Assembly (NCBI GenBank): GCA_026713145.1
Contig: JAPOPA010000182.1
Span: 1 to 33,490, forward strand
Length of the DNA: 33,490 nt
Origin: Chloroflexota bacterium
GTDB taxonomy: Bacteria; Chloroflexota; Dehalococcoidia; Lucifugimonadales; VXLM01
Direction: 5' to 3'
A program made the position numbers and the translations under genes. The notes beneath the pieces are model-generated. The model ran no database searches. It had not been told where the DNA came from and was given only the letters and a program-made list of their open reading frames with translations. This document shows, piece by piece, positions 8,136 to 17,308 of this stretch; the first letter of the stretch is position 1, and each line of letters opens with the position of its first letter.

Positions 8136-9554
8136 TCATACGCCCGCCAGGGAACGCGCTTCGGTCAAAAGAGACTGCACCATTTCGGGTGAATCACCCT
8201 CGGCGTAGATGCGAAGGAGCGGTTCCGTGCCCGAGAAGCGGATCAACGCCCAGTAGCCGTCCGGCAGTACGAACCGGTAGCCGTCCCTGGTATCGACGTC
8301 TTCCACTCGCCGCCCTGCGAGTTGACGTGGCCGGGCAGTCCCGACCCGTCGCTCTATGGCCTCCCGTTCCGCCACGTCGAAGTGGAGGTCGAGACGGTCG
8401 TAGTGGTGTGGACCTACGGTATCCGACAGTACCGACAGCAGCTCGGACACAGTCTTTCCCGTTCTGACCATGAGGTCGAGCATCATAAGACCACTCAGAA
8501 TTCCGTCGCGCTCAGGGATGTTGCCCCGGAAGGCGTACCCGCCGCTCTCCTCTCCTGCCGTGAGGGCGTTCTCGCGCATCATGACCGGCCCAAGGTACTT
8601 GAACCCCACGGGCGTGTCGTAGACCGGTACTCCGTATGCATTCCCCAGCTTATCGATCATGCTGGTCATGGTGATCGACCGCACCAGAGGTCCGCGATTT
8701 CCCAGGACTTCCAGTTGGTAGTAACACAGCAGGGCGAAAGCCTCGAGGGTCGTCACGAACCGACCGCGCTCATCGACAACGCCGAGACGGTCGGCGTCAC
8801 CGTCCGTCGCGAGGCCCGCGTCGGCCTTGGAATTCTCCACCTCTTCAAAAAGCCCTGCGAGATTGTGAGGGAGCGGTTCGGGCTGCACCATCCCCGGAAA
8901 ACTTGGGTTCTTCTCACCACGTAGCTCTACCGCCGCCGAATTCCCACCGGAAACGAGGCGCGCCAGATATCCGGAGCCGGAGCCGTGCATCGAATCGACA
9001 ATTACTCGTAGACCGGCCTTCCGTATCCCGTCGAGATCTACAAGGTGTGCCATATTCTCCAGGTACAAGGGTTCCGGGTTAAAGTACTCCACTAGCCCGC
9101 TCTTAACGCCCTCGGCAAGCCGTGTGGCCTTGAACTGCCCCTGCCGCTCAGCACTGGCAACGTGACGTTCAAGGGAAACTACGATCTCCGGTGAAGCGCT
9201 CCCACCGTAGTCCGGTTTGAATTTGTAGCCGTTCCACTCTGGCGGGTTGTGGCTCGCCGTAATTACAATCCCGCTGCCTGCTCCCTTAGCAACCAAGTTG
9301 AACCCGAAAGCGGGCGTTGGTGCGGGTCTGTCGGCAAGTAACACGCGGAGTCCGTTGCCTGCGAACACCTCCGCCGCTGCCGCCCCAAACTGCTCCGAGC
9401 CGAATCGGGTGTCGTAGCCCACAACCACCGGCCGGCCGTCGCCGTTCGCCGACAGCATGTCAGCCGTCCCCTGGGCACAGAGGCGAACGTTGTCGAAAGT
9501 GAAGTCGTCGGCGACGAGCCCCCGCCATCCGTCGGTCCCGAACTTTATTGGCAT
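8136..9554 (-). CDS. Phosphoglucomutase/phosphomannomutase (α-D-phosphohexomutase)
   Basis: Cytosolic enzyme interconverting hexose 1- and 6-phosphates, supplying glucose-1-P or mannose-1-P for nucleotide sugars. The 472-residue protein has all four active-site elements: the phosphoserine loop TASHNP (S101), the Mg-binding DGDADR (251-256), the sugar-binding GEESGGYAF (334-342) and the phosphate-binding RFSGTEPLLRIY (439-450). ATG at 9552-9554 (MPIKFGTDGWRG) is chosen because the domain begins at once and AGAGGA lies eight bases upstream; a longer frame adds 25 unrelated residues. It lies upstream of the YYY/Agl23 pair, suggesting sugar activation for that system. Whether it prefers glucose, mannose or glucosamine cannot be read from sequence. 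Confidence 0.94.
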   Translation of the reverse strand: MPIKFGTDGWRGLVADDFTFDNVRLCAQGTADMLSANGDGRPVVVGYDTRFGSEQFGAAAAEVFAGNGLRVLLADRPAPTPAFGFNLVAKGAGSGIVITASHNPPEWNGYKFKPDYGGSASPEIVVSLERHVASAERQGQFKATRLAEGVKSGLVEYFNPEPLYLENMAHLVDLDGIRKAGLRVIVDSMHGSGSGYLARLVSGGNSAAVELRGEKNPSFPGMVQPEPLPHNLAGLFEEVENSKADAGLATDGDADRLGVVDERGRFVTTLEAFALLCYYQLEVLGNRGPLVRSITMTSMIDKLGNAYGVPVYDTPVGFKYLGPVMMRENALTAGEESGGYAFRGNIPERDGILSGLMMLDLMVRTGKTVSELLSVLSDTVGPHHYDRLDLHFDVAEREAIERRVGTARPRQLAGRRVEDVDTRDGYRFVLPDGYWALIRFSGTEPLLRIYAEGDSPEMVQSLLTEARSLAGV

Positions 9555-9656
9555 GGAGGAATCCTCTGCCGATACGCTATGGAATAACCGTGTTTGAAAG
9601 CCCAATCGTTGTCGGTGCGGACTGAACAATAGACCACGCAGGGACGTCGCCGTTCA

Positions 9657-10820
9657 CTACCCAGCCTCCAACTCCGTCTGCAATCTCTCCGCGATCAACT
9701 CCGCCTCGCCAGGCATGAGACCGTGCGGATTTACAAAAATGTCCTCGTCGTCGCGGCGGCTTGCCTCGACTATGATCGGCGGATCGCCGTCTGCGAGGGC
9801 ATCGACTATCTCCGTAGCCGGCTTCCCCTGCCACTCGGAGGTGAAGGCAATCGAGACCTCAGGCACCGGTCTGAGCCAGTCGTCCTGCTCGACGGTAGCC
9901 GTGACGCCGGGAATCTCGATCACCGCGTCTACGATGGTGCGACCCTCCGTAAACCAGCGTCGCATATCAGCCTCGTGGTCTCGCCGGACGTACAGGTCAA
10001 GAGCGGTCATCAGGCCAATGACCTCCTCGCGTGCAACCTTCATCGGGCGACCGATGGAGTAGTGCGGACTGGCGTTCAGCTTGGCAGCGTCGATGAGGTC
10101 CTCACGCCCGCAGAGTATACCCGTCGACTGCGGGGCCTTGATCGCTTTCCCGCCGCTGTACGAGACCAAATCGGCACCGTACTCGATAAACTTGCGAAGA
10201 TTCTCCGCGGGCGGCAACATAGCAGCGGCATCGACGAGGAGGGGGAGGCCATGCCCGTGCGCGATCTCTGCAAATTTAGACAATCCCTCAAATGAGTCGG
10301 GGTGCCATCGGGAAGCGATGAACCCCAGCGCCACCGTCTCACCCCCGATGGCTGACTCGACCTCCCAGTCGAGGCAGGTCTCCTCGTTGTCGACCCAGAC
10401 CAACTGCGCCCCGCCCTGTCGCCATGCCTGAGTAAATTCACTGTCGTGCGACCTCTTAATGACAATCCTGTTTTGGTCATGGGCGGCTTCGGGAAGCAAG
10501 GCGATCCTGTCGGGGTCGTCTCCAGCGATCACGGCTGCCGCCTGCAGGGTTAGTCCAGCGGCAGCTCCACTCGTAACGAGTCCCGCCTCGGCCCCGGTAT
10601 GCTCGGCGATGAGCCGGCCGGCCGCCTCATTCAGCTCTTCGAGCACGACCATCGTCCGGCTGGCCTCGGCCATCGCCTTCGCAACTTCCGGCTCCATGAT
10701 GGAACCGCCGAGAATCGTCTGCGTTCCATTGCCGTTGATGATCGGACGAACGCCGTAACGCTCGTAGACACTGCCCCTGTGTCTCAGTGCATCTACCGCG
10801 TCCATTGACTTCACAACCAT
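9657..10820 (-). CDS. SelA/DgaE-like PLP-dependent enzyme
   Basis: A 387-residue fold-type I PLP enzyme of the SelA superfamily. The cofactor lysine is K225 in SYSGGKAIKAPQS, with D197 (LLVDAAA) upstream to pair with the pyridine nitrogen. The N-terminal YGVRPIINGNGTQTILGGS and EELNEAAGRLIAEHTG are hallmarks of this group. Relatives include selenocysteine synthase, but it lacks the long SelA N-terminal domain. It is closer to the shorter proteins that act on sugar-acid substrates, such as D-glucosaminate-6-phosphate ammonia-lyase (DgaE). No selenocysteine machinery is present in the window, so a Sec role is unlikely. ATG at 10820 has GGGAGG seven bases upstream. It lies between metK and the phosphohexomutase, 143 bases after metK. 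Its exact substrate is unknown. Confidence 0.85.
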   Translation of the reverse strand: MVVKSMDAVDALRHRGSVYERYGVRPIINGNGTQTILGGSIMEPEVAKAMAEASRTMVVLEELNEAAGRLIAEHTGAEAGLVTSGAAAGLTLQAAAVIAGDDPDRIALLPEAAHDQNRIVIKRSHDSEFTQAWRQGGAQLVWVDNEETCLDWEVESAIGGETVALGFIASRWHPDSFEGLSKFAEIAHGHGLPLLVDAAAMLPPAENLRKFIEYGADLVSYSGGKAIKAPQSTGILCGREDLIDAAKLNASPHYSIGRPMKVAREEVIGLMTALDLYVRRDHEADMRRWFTEGRTIVDAVIEIPGVTATVEQDDWLRPVPEVSIAFTSEWQGKPATEIVDALADGDPPIIVEASRRDDEDIFVNPHGLMPGEAELIAERLQTELEAG

Positions 10821-10902
10821 TCAGTCGCCTCCCGTCCTAATGGACTCACCCTCGTCGACATCACGGTGCAGGTCTCGATTGTGTGCATACCGTGTCTGCG
10901 TG

Positions 10903-10922
10903 GGGCGGGCTCGGAACCGCCC
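10903..10922 (-). other. GC-rich hairpin between metK and the SelA-like gene
   Basis: GGGCGG (903-908 of this kilobase) pairs with CCGCCC (917-922) across an 8-base loop, 42 bases after the metK stop. No T-run follows on the minus strand, so it is not a canonical intrinsic terminator. It may mark the end of the SAM operon or stabilise the 3' end of the metK message. Confidence 0.3.
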
Positions 10923-10963
10923 GAAGCATGAATCGCACCTATGAACGGGTTAGTTTGAGGCAT

Positions 10964-12181
10964 TCAGCCGAAGGCGTCTGCCCTAATCGCTTCGGCCCTG
11001 TCGGTGCGCTCCCAGGGCAAGTCGAGGTCGTCACGACCGAAGTGACCATATCTCGCCGTCTGCTTGTAGATCGGCCGACGCAGTCCGAGGTCGCGGATGA
11101 TCGCGCCGGGCCGCAGGTCGAAGTGGCGTTCGACCTGCCCTACGATCTCGGCGTCGCCCACGTTGCCTGTTCCGAAGGTCTCCACCGAGATAGACATCGG
11201 ATGCGCGACGCCTATCGCATAGGCGAGCTGGATCTCCAGCCGGTCTGCAAGACCAGCGGCAACCAGGTTCTTGGCAACCCACCGCGCAGCATAGGCTGCC
11301 GACCGGTCTACCTTCGTGGGATCCTTCCCGGAGAACGCGCCGCCTCCGTGTCTCGCGAAACCGCCGTAGGTATCCACGATGATCTTACGCCCCGTCAGGC
11401 CCGCGTCGCCGACGGGACCTCCCGTGACGAAGCGCCCTGAAGGGTTGACATGGTACTGAGTATCTCTGTCTCTCAAAGACGAAGAAATGACCTCGTGAGC
11501 GACGTGCTCGACGAGGTCATTGTGAATAACCGACTGCGGGGTCTCGGCGTCGTGTTGGCTGCTCATGACGACCGTGGCCACTCGCTTGGGCCTGCCAAGC
11601 TCGTACTCGATAGTGACTTGCGACTTTCCATCCGGCCTGAGGTAAGGCACTAGCCCTTCGCGCCGGACTTCCGACATGCGGCGCGTCAGCTTGTGGGCCA
11701 GCATAATGGGAAGCGGCATAAGTTCCTCAGTCTCATTGGTCGCGTACCCGATCATCATGCCCTGATCGCCCGCGCCGAGACTCTCGACCTCTTCCTCGTC
11801 AATTTCCTTCTGGTCACGCACCTCCAGCGACTTGCTGACACCCGCCGCGATGTCGGGCGACTGTTCGTCGAGGGCGATCATGACCGCGCACGACCGGTAG
11901 TCGAACCCATACTCGGGCTTCGTATAGCCCGCGTCGCGTATGGCTTCTCGTACGGCTCCTCGCACATCCACTCGGTCGTTGGACGAAGATATCTCGCCCA
12001 TGACGACGACCAGACCGGTTGTGGTCGCCGTCTCGCACGCGACTCGCGCCCTGGGGTCCCCTGCGATGAATGCGTCGAGAACGGCGTCCGATACCTGGTC
12101 GCAGAGCTTGTCGGGGTGTCCTTCGGTCACGGACTCGGAGGTGAAGAGATAGGACGGTGAGTTGGCGAAGCTGGATGTCAT
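10964..12181 (-). CDS. metK: S-adenosylmethionine synthetase
   Basis: Makes SAM from methionine and ATP in the cytosol, releasing phosphate and diphosphate. At 405 residues it is slightly longer than E. coli MetK (384). Motifs are intact: [18 protein letters not shown] (19-36) with the ATP/metal residues H22 and D24, the signature [12 protein letters not shown] (136-147), and the P-loop-like [14 protein letters not shown] (279-292). It is the last gene of a tight cluster and starts 27 bases after the ahcY stop, so the two are almost surely co-transcribed. That pairs SAM synthesis with removal of S-adenosylhomocysteine. The start is ATG; a modest GAGGA lies about 15 bases upstream. Confidence 0.97.
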   Translation of the reverse strand: MTSSFANSPSYLFTSESVTEGHPDKLCDQVSDAVLDAFIAGDPRARVACETATTTGLVVVMGEISSSNDRVDVRGAVREAIRDAGYTKPEYGFDYRSCAVMIALDEQSPDIAAGVSKSLEVRDQKEIDEEEVESLGAGDQGMMIGYATNETEELMPLPIMLAHKLTRRMSEVRREGLVPYLRPDGKSQVTIEYELGRPKRVATVVMSSQHDAETPQSVIHNDLVEHVAHEVISSSLRDRDTQYHVNPSGRFVTGGPVGDAGLTGRKIIVDTYGGFARHGGGAFSGKDPTKVDRSAAYAARWVAKNLVAAGLADRLEIQLAYAIGVAHPMSISVETFGTGNVGDAEIVGQVERHFDLRPGAIIRDLGLRRPIYKQTARYGHFGRDDLDLPWERTDRAEAIRADAFG

Positions 12182-12208
12182 TTGAGTTGTCGAATCCTCG
12201 TAGATGTT

Positions 12209-13531
<1,323 letters not shown>

Positions 13532-14479
13532 TTATTTCTGTCTCATCGGCAGTGATTCATCATCCGCTAACGGCTCGAACCGTGTCAACGTTGCAAGTTG
13601 ACGAAATCGTGTCTCGATCTCTACGTTCGTCGCTTCCTCAAGGCGTTCGAGGCTGAAACCTTCGACGACGAACGACCCCATCACCGACCCTGTAACCGAG
13701 GCCCGGCGGAATCCCTCTTCAGTCAGGTTCTCGGTCGCGGCGAGGTATCCCATGAACCCGCCCGCAAAGGTATCTCCAGCCCCCGTAGGATCGATAACAT
13801 GCTCCAGCGGCACCGCCGGAGTCAAGAAAGGCTGTCCCTCGTGAAAGAGGATTGCACCGTGTTCTCCTCGCTTGACGACCACGGTGCTTGGGCCCATGGA
13901 GTGTATGGCGTTTGCCGCCTGCAGGAGGTTTATGGAGTCCGTAAAGCTCCTGGCCTCATTCTCGTCCATGAACACGACGTCGACCTGCTGAACTACCTCC
14001 CTCAACTCCGAGACGCTCCCCTCAATCCAGAAATTCATCGTATCTAGCGCGACGAGCTTAGGGCGCCGTCTCATTTGATTCAGCACATCGATCTGGAGAG
14101 ACGGGGCTATGTTGGCCAGGAACAGGAAAGGAGACTCACGTTGAGCTTCACTTAGGCTTGGTGCGAAATCCCCGAAGACATTCAATTGAGTGTCGAGTGT
14201 CTCCCGGGTGTTGATATCCTCTGGTCCGTAGACCCCGGACCATCGAAACGTCCTTCCCTCAACTCGTTCAAGCCCGGAAAGGTCGACGGCGCGCGACCGA
14301 AGCATTTCAACATCACTGTCCCGGAAGTCCTCACCGACGACTCCAACGAGACTTACAGGGGCGAAATTTGAGCACGCTACGGAGAAGTACGTGGCTGAGC
14401 CGCCAAGTGCGTCTTTCCGACGACCCGCGGGCGTCTCTACGGAGTCATACGCCACCGACCCAACTACAAGTACGGTCAT
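13532..14479 (-). CDS. PfkB/ribokinase-family kinase, possibly adenosine kinase
   Basis: A 315-residue PfkB-family kinase. The N-terminal substrate-binding signature is GGSATYFSVACSNF (26-39). The C-terminal signature is DPTGAGDTFAGGF (230-242), whose D236 is the catalytic base and whose GAGD forms the anion hole. MDENEA and VVKRGEHGA are also typical. Substrate is not fixed by sequence. Its position directly upstream of ahcY, whose product is adenosine, and downstream of mtnP suggests that it phosphorylates adenosine or another nucleoside or ribosyl salvage product (inference). ATG at 14477-14479 is chosen because the frame upstream (20 residues) is not kinase-like. It starts ten bases after the stop of a mini-ORF, which suggests translational coupling since no strong Shine-Dalgarno is seen. 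Confidence 0.9.
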   Translation of the reverse strand: MTVLVVGSVAYDSVETPAGRRKDALGGSATYFSVACSNFAPVSLVGVVGEDFRDSDVEMLRSRAVDLSGLERVEGRTFRWSGVYGPEDINTRETLDTQLNVFGDFAPSLSEAQRESPFLFLANIAPSLQIDVLNQMRRRPKLVALDTMNFWIEGSVSELREVVQQVDVVFMDENEARSFTDSINLLQAANAIHSMGPSTVVVKRGEHGAILFHEGQPFLTPAVPLEHVIDPTGAGDTFAGGFMGYLAATENLTEEGFRRASVTGSVMGSFVVEGFSLERLEEATNVEIETRFRQLATLTRFEPLADDESLPMRQK

Positions 14480-14489
14480 GGCCCTGGGT

Positions 14490-14585
14490 TCAGTTCGCCC
14501 GCTCGCGCTCGGCCTTCCGGCGTTCCTTGAGCTTTCCAATGTGCTTGCGGTGCAATCTCCATTTCTCGCACTTGCGTTTGTTCAT
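14490..14585 (-). CDS. Candidate 31-residue highly basic mini-protein
   Basis: A short frame MNKRKCEKWRLHRKHIGKL... ending in RAERERAN-like residues, with more than a third Lys/Arg. It has its own ATG (14583-14585) and a GAGAGAGG Shine-Dalgarno about six bases upstream. It fits exactly between neighbours: 34 bases after the rhodanese stop and ten bases before the PfkB start. Charge and length recall small ribosome- or RNA-binding peptides, such as the COX24/AURKAIP1-like or bTHX types, but I do not recognise a family. It could also act only as a leader that couples translation to the kinase gene. Coding status is not proven; the placement and the ribosome-binding site are the main support. 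Confidence 0.45.
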   Translation of the reverse strand: MNKRKCEKWRLHRKHIGKLKERRKAERERAN

Positions 14586-14619
14586 CAACGCCTCTCTCGG
14601 AACGGGTGGTACTAGAGGT

Positions 14620-14973
14620 CTATTCGTCGGTACCATAGCTCGTGGGAAGGCCCTGCTCAACCCATCCCGGCGTGCCTTCCTCGATGTTGTACAGGTTTTC
14701 AGGGTCAATTCCCATCGCGCCGGCCATCTCTGCCGCGAGGCCGCTTCGCACACCCTGTGCACAGATGAATAGGAGCTTCTTGTCTGTCGGAAGCTCTTCA
14801 ACTCGCATCAGCAGGTCGTCAACCGGAATCGCCATTGCGCCCGTTACGTGCCCAGACAGGTACTCGTCCTCACGACGCACGTCGACCACAACCGCGTCCT
14901 CGTCCTGGTACATCTCGGCAGCCTCCGCGATGGTGAGCCTGTAATAGGGCTCGTTCGCCTCTCTCCTGGGCAT
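14620..14973 (-). CDS. Single-domain rhodanese-like protein
   Basis: A 117-residue rhodanese-homology domain. The family landmarks are VVVDVRREDEYLSGHVTGAMAIP (28-50 region) and the active-site loop C71-AQGVR-S77, a six-residue CxxxxRS loop of the sulfurtransferase type with its cysteine intact. It probably carries persulfide sulfur in the cytosol; donor and acceptor are unknown. ATG at 14971-14973 is chosen over a GTG 15 bases upstream because GGAGG lies eight bases before it. It sits inside the SAM/MTA cluster, 43 bases after mtnP, so it may be linked to sulfur handling in methionine metabolism (inference from position). Confidence 0.9.
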   Translation of the reverse strand: MPRREANEPYYRLTIAEAAEMYQDEDAVVVDVRREDEYLSGHVTGAMAIPVDDLLMRVEELPTDKKLLFICAQGVRSGLAAEMAGAMGIDPENLYNIEEGTPGWVEQGLPTSYGTDE

Positions 14974-15016
14974 CGTCTTCACCTCCACCCTCGACGTAAT
15001 TCCTGTTGTTTTCGTG

Positions 15017-15877
15017 TTACAGGTACCGACCGATGATCGCCGACAGCCTCAATTTGGCTTCGTCGGGTATCAGTTCGCGACTCGTGATTATAGCGCGTTC
15101 GAGTGCCGATTGACAGTTGCACGTCCTCGATTCAGGAATGCGCGCCGATATGTTGGGCAAGAGGGCTTGCGTTGTCTCCACGTTCTTCAAGAGGTTGGCT
15201 ACAACCAGATCGACGGAGACTTCAGCCTCCGTCTGGTGCCACACGTCGTAGTCCGTAACCAGCGCCAGGGTCGCGTAGCATATCTCCGCCTCGCGAGCCA
15301 GCTTGGCCTCCGGCAGCGCCGTCATGCCGATGATGCTCGCACCCCAAGACCGGTAGAGCATCGACTCTGCGCGAGTGGAAAACTGAGGGCCTTCCATCAC
15401 GACATATGTCCCGCCATCGTGGACTGTAACCGGCATGTTCCGTACCGTCCCTACGAGGTCACGCTTGAGCTCCGGGCAGAATGGGTCCGCGAAGCCGACG
15501 TGCGCGGCAACGCCGTCCCCGAAGAACGTCCTCACCCGGCCCCGTGTCCGGTCGATTATCTGGTCGGGCACGACAATGTCGAGCGGCGCGACATTCTCCT
15601 GAAGGCTCCCTACCGCGCTGATCGATATGATCCGCTCTACTCCCAGCAGCTTTAGCGCGTAGATGTTGGCACGAAAGGGAATCTCGCTCGGAAGGTGACG
15701 GTGGCCCTTTCCGTGCCGAGCGAGAAAGGCAACGCGCCGACCTTGAAATGTTCCAATCGTCAAGGCGTCGCTCGGCTGGCCGAACGGTGTGTCGAGGGAC
15801 ACCTGCCTGGCGTCCGTCAGGCCGTCGATGTCGTACAGTCCCGAACCACCGATAAACGCTATTTCGGCTTCAGCCAT
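15017..15877 (-). CDS. mtnP: S-methyl-5'-thioadenosine phosphorylase (PNP/MTAP family)
   Basis: Phosphorolysis of methylthioadenosine to adenine and methylthioribose-1-phosphate, the first step in salvage of the by-product of polyamine and other SAM-dependent reactions. The 286-residue protein is normal for the trimeric MTAP/PNP-II class. Phosphate-site motifs GGSGLYD (10-16), RHGKGHRHLPSEIPFRANI (54-72) and SAVGS (87-91) are present. The substrate pocket has MEGPQFSTRAE (161-171) and TDYDVWH (208-214), whose two Asp residues recognise the 6-amino group of adenine. It starts 25 bases after the 86-residue gene and precedes the rhodanese by 43. No further methionine-salvage genes (mtnA and onward) follow. 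A related purine nucleoside phosphorylase activity cannot be excluded. Confidence 0.93.
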   Translation of the reverse strand: MAEAEIAFIGGSGLYDIDGLTDARQVSLDTPFGQPSDALTIGTFQGRRVAFLARHGKGHRHLPSEIPFRANIYALKLLGVERIISISAVGSLQENVAPLDIVVPDQIIDRTRGRVRTFFGDGVAAHVGFADPFCPELKRDLVGTVRNMPVTVHDGGTYVVMEGPQFSTRAESMLYRSWGASIIGMTALPEAKLAREAEICYATLALVTDYDVWHQTEAEVSVDLVVANLLKNVETTQALLPNISARIPESRTCNCQSALERAIITSRELIPDEAKLRLSAIIGRYL

Positions 15878-15902
15878 CGCTGCTCACTTCCGGTTCATTC
15901 CC

Positions 15903-16163
15903 CTACTCGTTCGCCTGCTCTGCGAGTGGGCGACTTCGATAGTAAACCCCCCACTGCTGCATGACCTCCCGGACTCCGGGGTCTTCCAGCTCCGCCAACT
16001 CTCTGAAGAACCCGGCAAGCGAGTGCGCGTGGAGGAGGTCATCAGAGCAGACCCAGTTCTTTTCCGCGCGAACGACGTACACTAGACCATTCTGGTGCTC
16101 GCACTCCAGTTCCACTCTTCGGCTGCCGGTCTCGCCCTTGACGTTCAATCCGAATTCACTCAT
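15903..16163 (-). CDS. Uncharacterised 86-residue protein
   Basis: I do not recognise this family. It is a small soluble protein with no membrane segment or signal peptide. The first half looks β-rich with alternating polar and hydrophobic residues (RRVELECEHQNGLVYVVRAE). The second half is helical (HSLAGFFRELAEL, then REVMQQWGVYY). Two cysteines lie at positions 21 and 39. The ATG has AAGGGGCG about nine bases upstream. It is the first gene behind the TATAAT promoter at 16209-16214 and ends 25 bases before mtnP, so it probably belongs to the SAM/MTA operon. A regulatory or accessory role there would be guesswork. Confidence 0.7.
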   Translation of the reverse strand: MSEFGLNVKGETGSRRVELECEHQNGLVYVVRAEKNWVCSDDLLHAHSLAGFFRELAELEDPGVREVMQQWGVYYRSRPLAEQANE

Positions 16164-16208
16164 GTCCGCGCCCCTTGATGTGTGGTAGGCTGATGGTCGG
16201 CAGCACGC

Positions 16209-16214
16209 ATTATA
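16209..16214 (-). promoter_or_regulatory. -10 element (TATAAT) for the SAM/MTA operon
   Basis: A consensus TATAAT on the minus strand lies 45-50 bases before the start of the 86-residue gene, in the 90-base divergent gap 16164-16253. No good -35 is seen at the right distance, so activation by a regulator is possible. The predicted leader of about 35 bases is too short for a SAM or SAH riboswitch. Confidence 0.45.
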
Positions 16215-16253
16215 TCAACGCCTTACGCAAAACTACCTCCGCACTACACCCCC

Positions 16254-17225
16254 ATGTCGATGATCTCGGTCCAAGACCTCGCCAAGAGCTACGGAAAGAT
16301 CGAAGCCGTGAAGGGCGTATCTTTCGACGTGGATGCCGGTGAGATTTTCGGCTTCCTGGGTCCGAATGGCGCGGGCAAGACTACCACGATCAACATGCTC
16401 TGCACGCTCGTCAAGCCGGGTGGGGGCGCGGCTTCGGTCAACGGCCACGACATCGTCAGCGAGAAGAACGACGTAAGACGGTCAATCGGCCTGGTGTTTC
16501 AAGAAACCACGCTCGACGACTACCTGACCGCCGAGCAAAATATCATGTTTCATGCCATGGCCTATGGAGTCCCGAAGAAGGTGCGGCAGGAGCGGACGAA
16601 GGCGCTTCTCAGCCTTATGGAGCTATGGGACCGTCGCAAGGGCCACATCCGCACCTACTCCGGCGGAATGAAACGACGGCTTGAGATCGCGCGTGGCCTG
16701 ATCCATCTTCCGCGTGTGCTGTTCCTCGATGAACCTACGCTGGGCCTCGATCCTCAGACCCGCAACCGCATATGGGAGTATATCCGCGACCTGCGTCGTC
16801 AGGAAGAGTTGACGATCTTCCTCACGACTCACTACATGGACGAGGCCGAAAACTGTGACCGCATCGCCGTCATCGACCACGGCAAGATCGTTGCCCTCGA
16901 CACCCCGGACAACCTCAAGAGCCAGGTGGGAGGAGACTTGCTGACGCTGCGGACCGACGACATTGCGCACGCGGAGTCGGAACTGCGTGACAGACACTCC
17001 CTCCAACCGGAGGTCAGAGACGGCGCGATCACGGTGCGCGTCCCCAATGGCGAGTCCTTTCTCCCACGCTTCGTGCAGAGCTACGAGGGCGGAATACAGT
17101 CCATCGGCCTGCGCCGGCCCACGCTGGACGATGTGTTCCTTCACCTCACCGGACGCGAGATTCGCGACGAAGAGGTCAACGAACAGGGGCAGATGATGCA
17201 GATGATGCGGATGAGATATCGTTAG
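16254..17225 (+). CDS. ABC-2 type (DrrA-like) transporter ATP-binding protein
   Basis: A 323-residue ATPase that would energise export of lipid- or drug-like molecules. All nucleotide-binding elements are intact: Walker A GPNGAGKT (36-43), Q-loop Q83, signature YSGGMKRR (135-142), Walker B VLFLDEPT (155-162) with catalytic E160, and H-loop H193. The C-terminal ~100 residues form the extra domain of DrrA/CcmA-like ATPases, with [14 protein letters not shown] as the family's end motif. A Met-rich tail ([11 protein letters not shown]) follows. Such genes are normally followed by an ABC-2 permease, but the next gene 83 bases on is a hydrolase-like protein. The partner must lie elsewhere or has been lost. 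The start is the first of two close ATGs (16254, 16260); no clear Shine-Dalgarno is visible. Confidence 0.92.
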   Translation: MSMISVQDLAKSYGKIEAVKGVSFDVDAGEIFGFLGPNGAGKTTTINMLCTLVKPGGGAASVNGHDIVSEKNDVRRSIGLVFQETTLDDYLTAEQNIMFHAMAYGVPKKVRQERTKALLSLMELWDRRKGHIRTYSGGMKRRLEIARGLIHLPRVLFLDEPTLGLDPQTRNRIWEYIRDLRRQEELTIFLTTHYMDEAENCDRIAVIDHGKIVALDTPDNLKSQVGGDLLTLRTDDIAHAESELRDRHSLQPEVRDGAITVRVPNGESFLPRFVQSYEGGIQSIGLRRPTLDDVFLHLTGREIRDEEVNEQGQMMQMMRMRYR

Positions 17226-17308
17226 CAGACGGCCCCTCCTCTTCGACGAACTAGAGCACACGTCCCAACGACAGGGCGGGCAATCTATGGAACAAGGCGG
17301 ATACGCTA

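Noticed and set aside
9657-10820. True selenocysteine synthase (selA)
   Set aside because: The protein is too short at the N-terminus and no selB, selC or selD is in the window. The SelA-like/DgaE-like label is safer.
10903-10922. Intrinsic terminator after metK
   Set aside because: A stable GC stem is present but no T-run follows on the minus strand, so it is recorded only as a hairpin.
14490-14801. Full 103-codon version of the mini-ORF frame
   Set aside because: The first ~72 codons overlap the rhodanese gene in another frame and look random. Only the last 31 codons have a ribosome-binding site and distinctive composition.
16164-16253. SAM or SAH riboswitch before the SAM operon
   Set aside because: The leader predicted from the TATAAT is about 35 bases, too short. 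No SAM-I, SAM-II or SAH aptamer pattern was seen.
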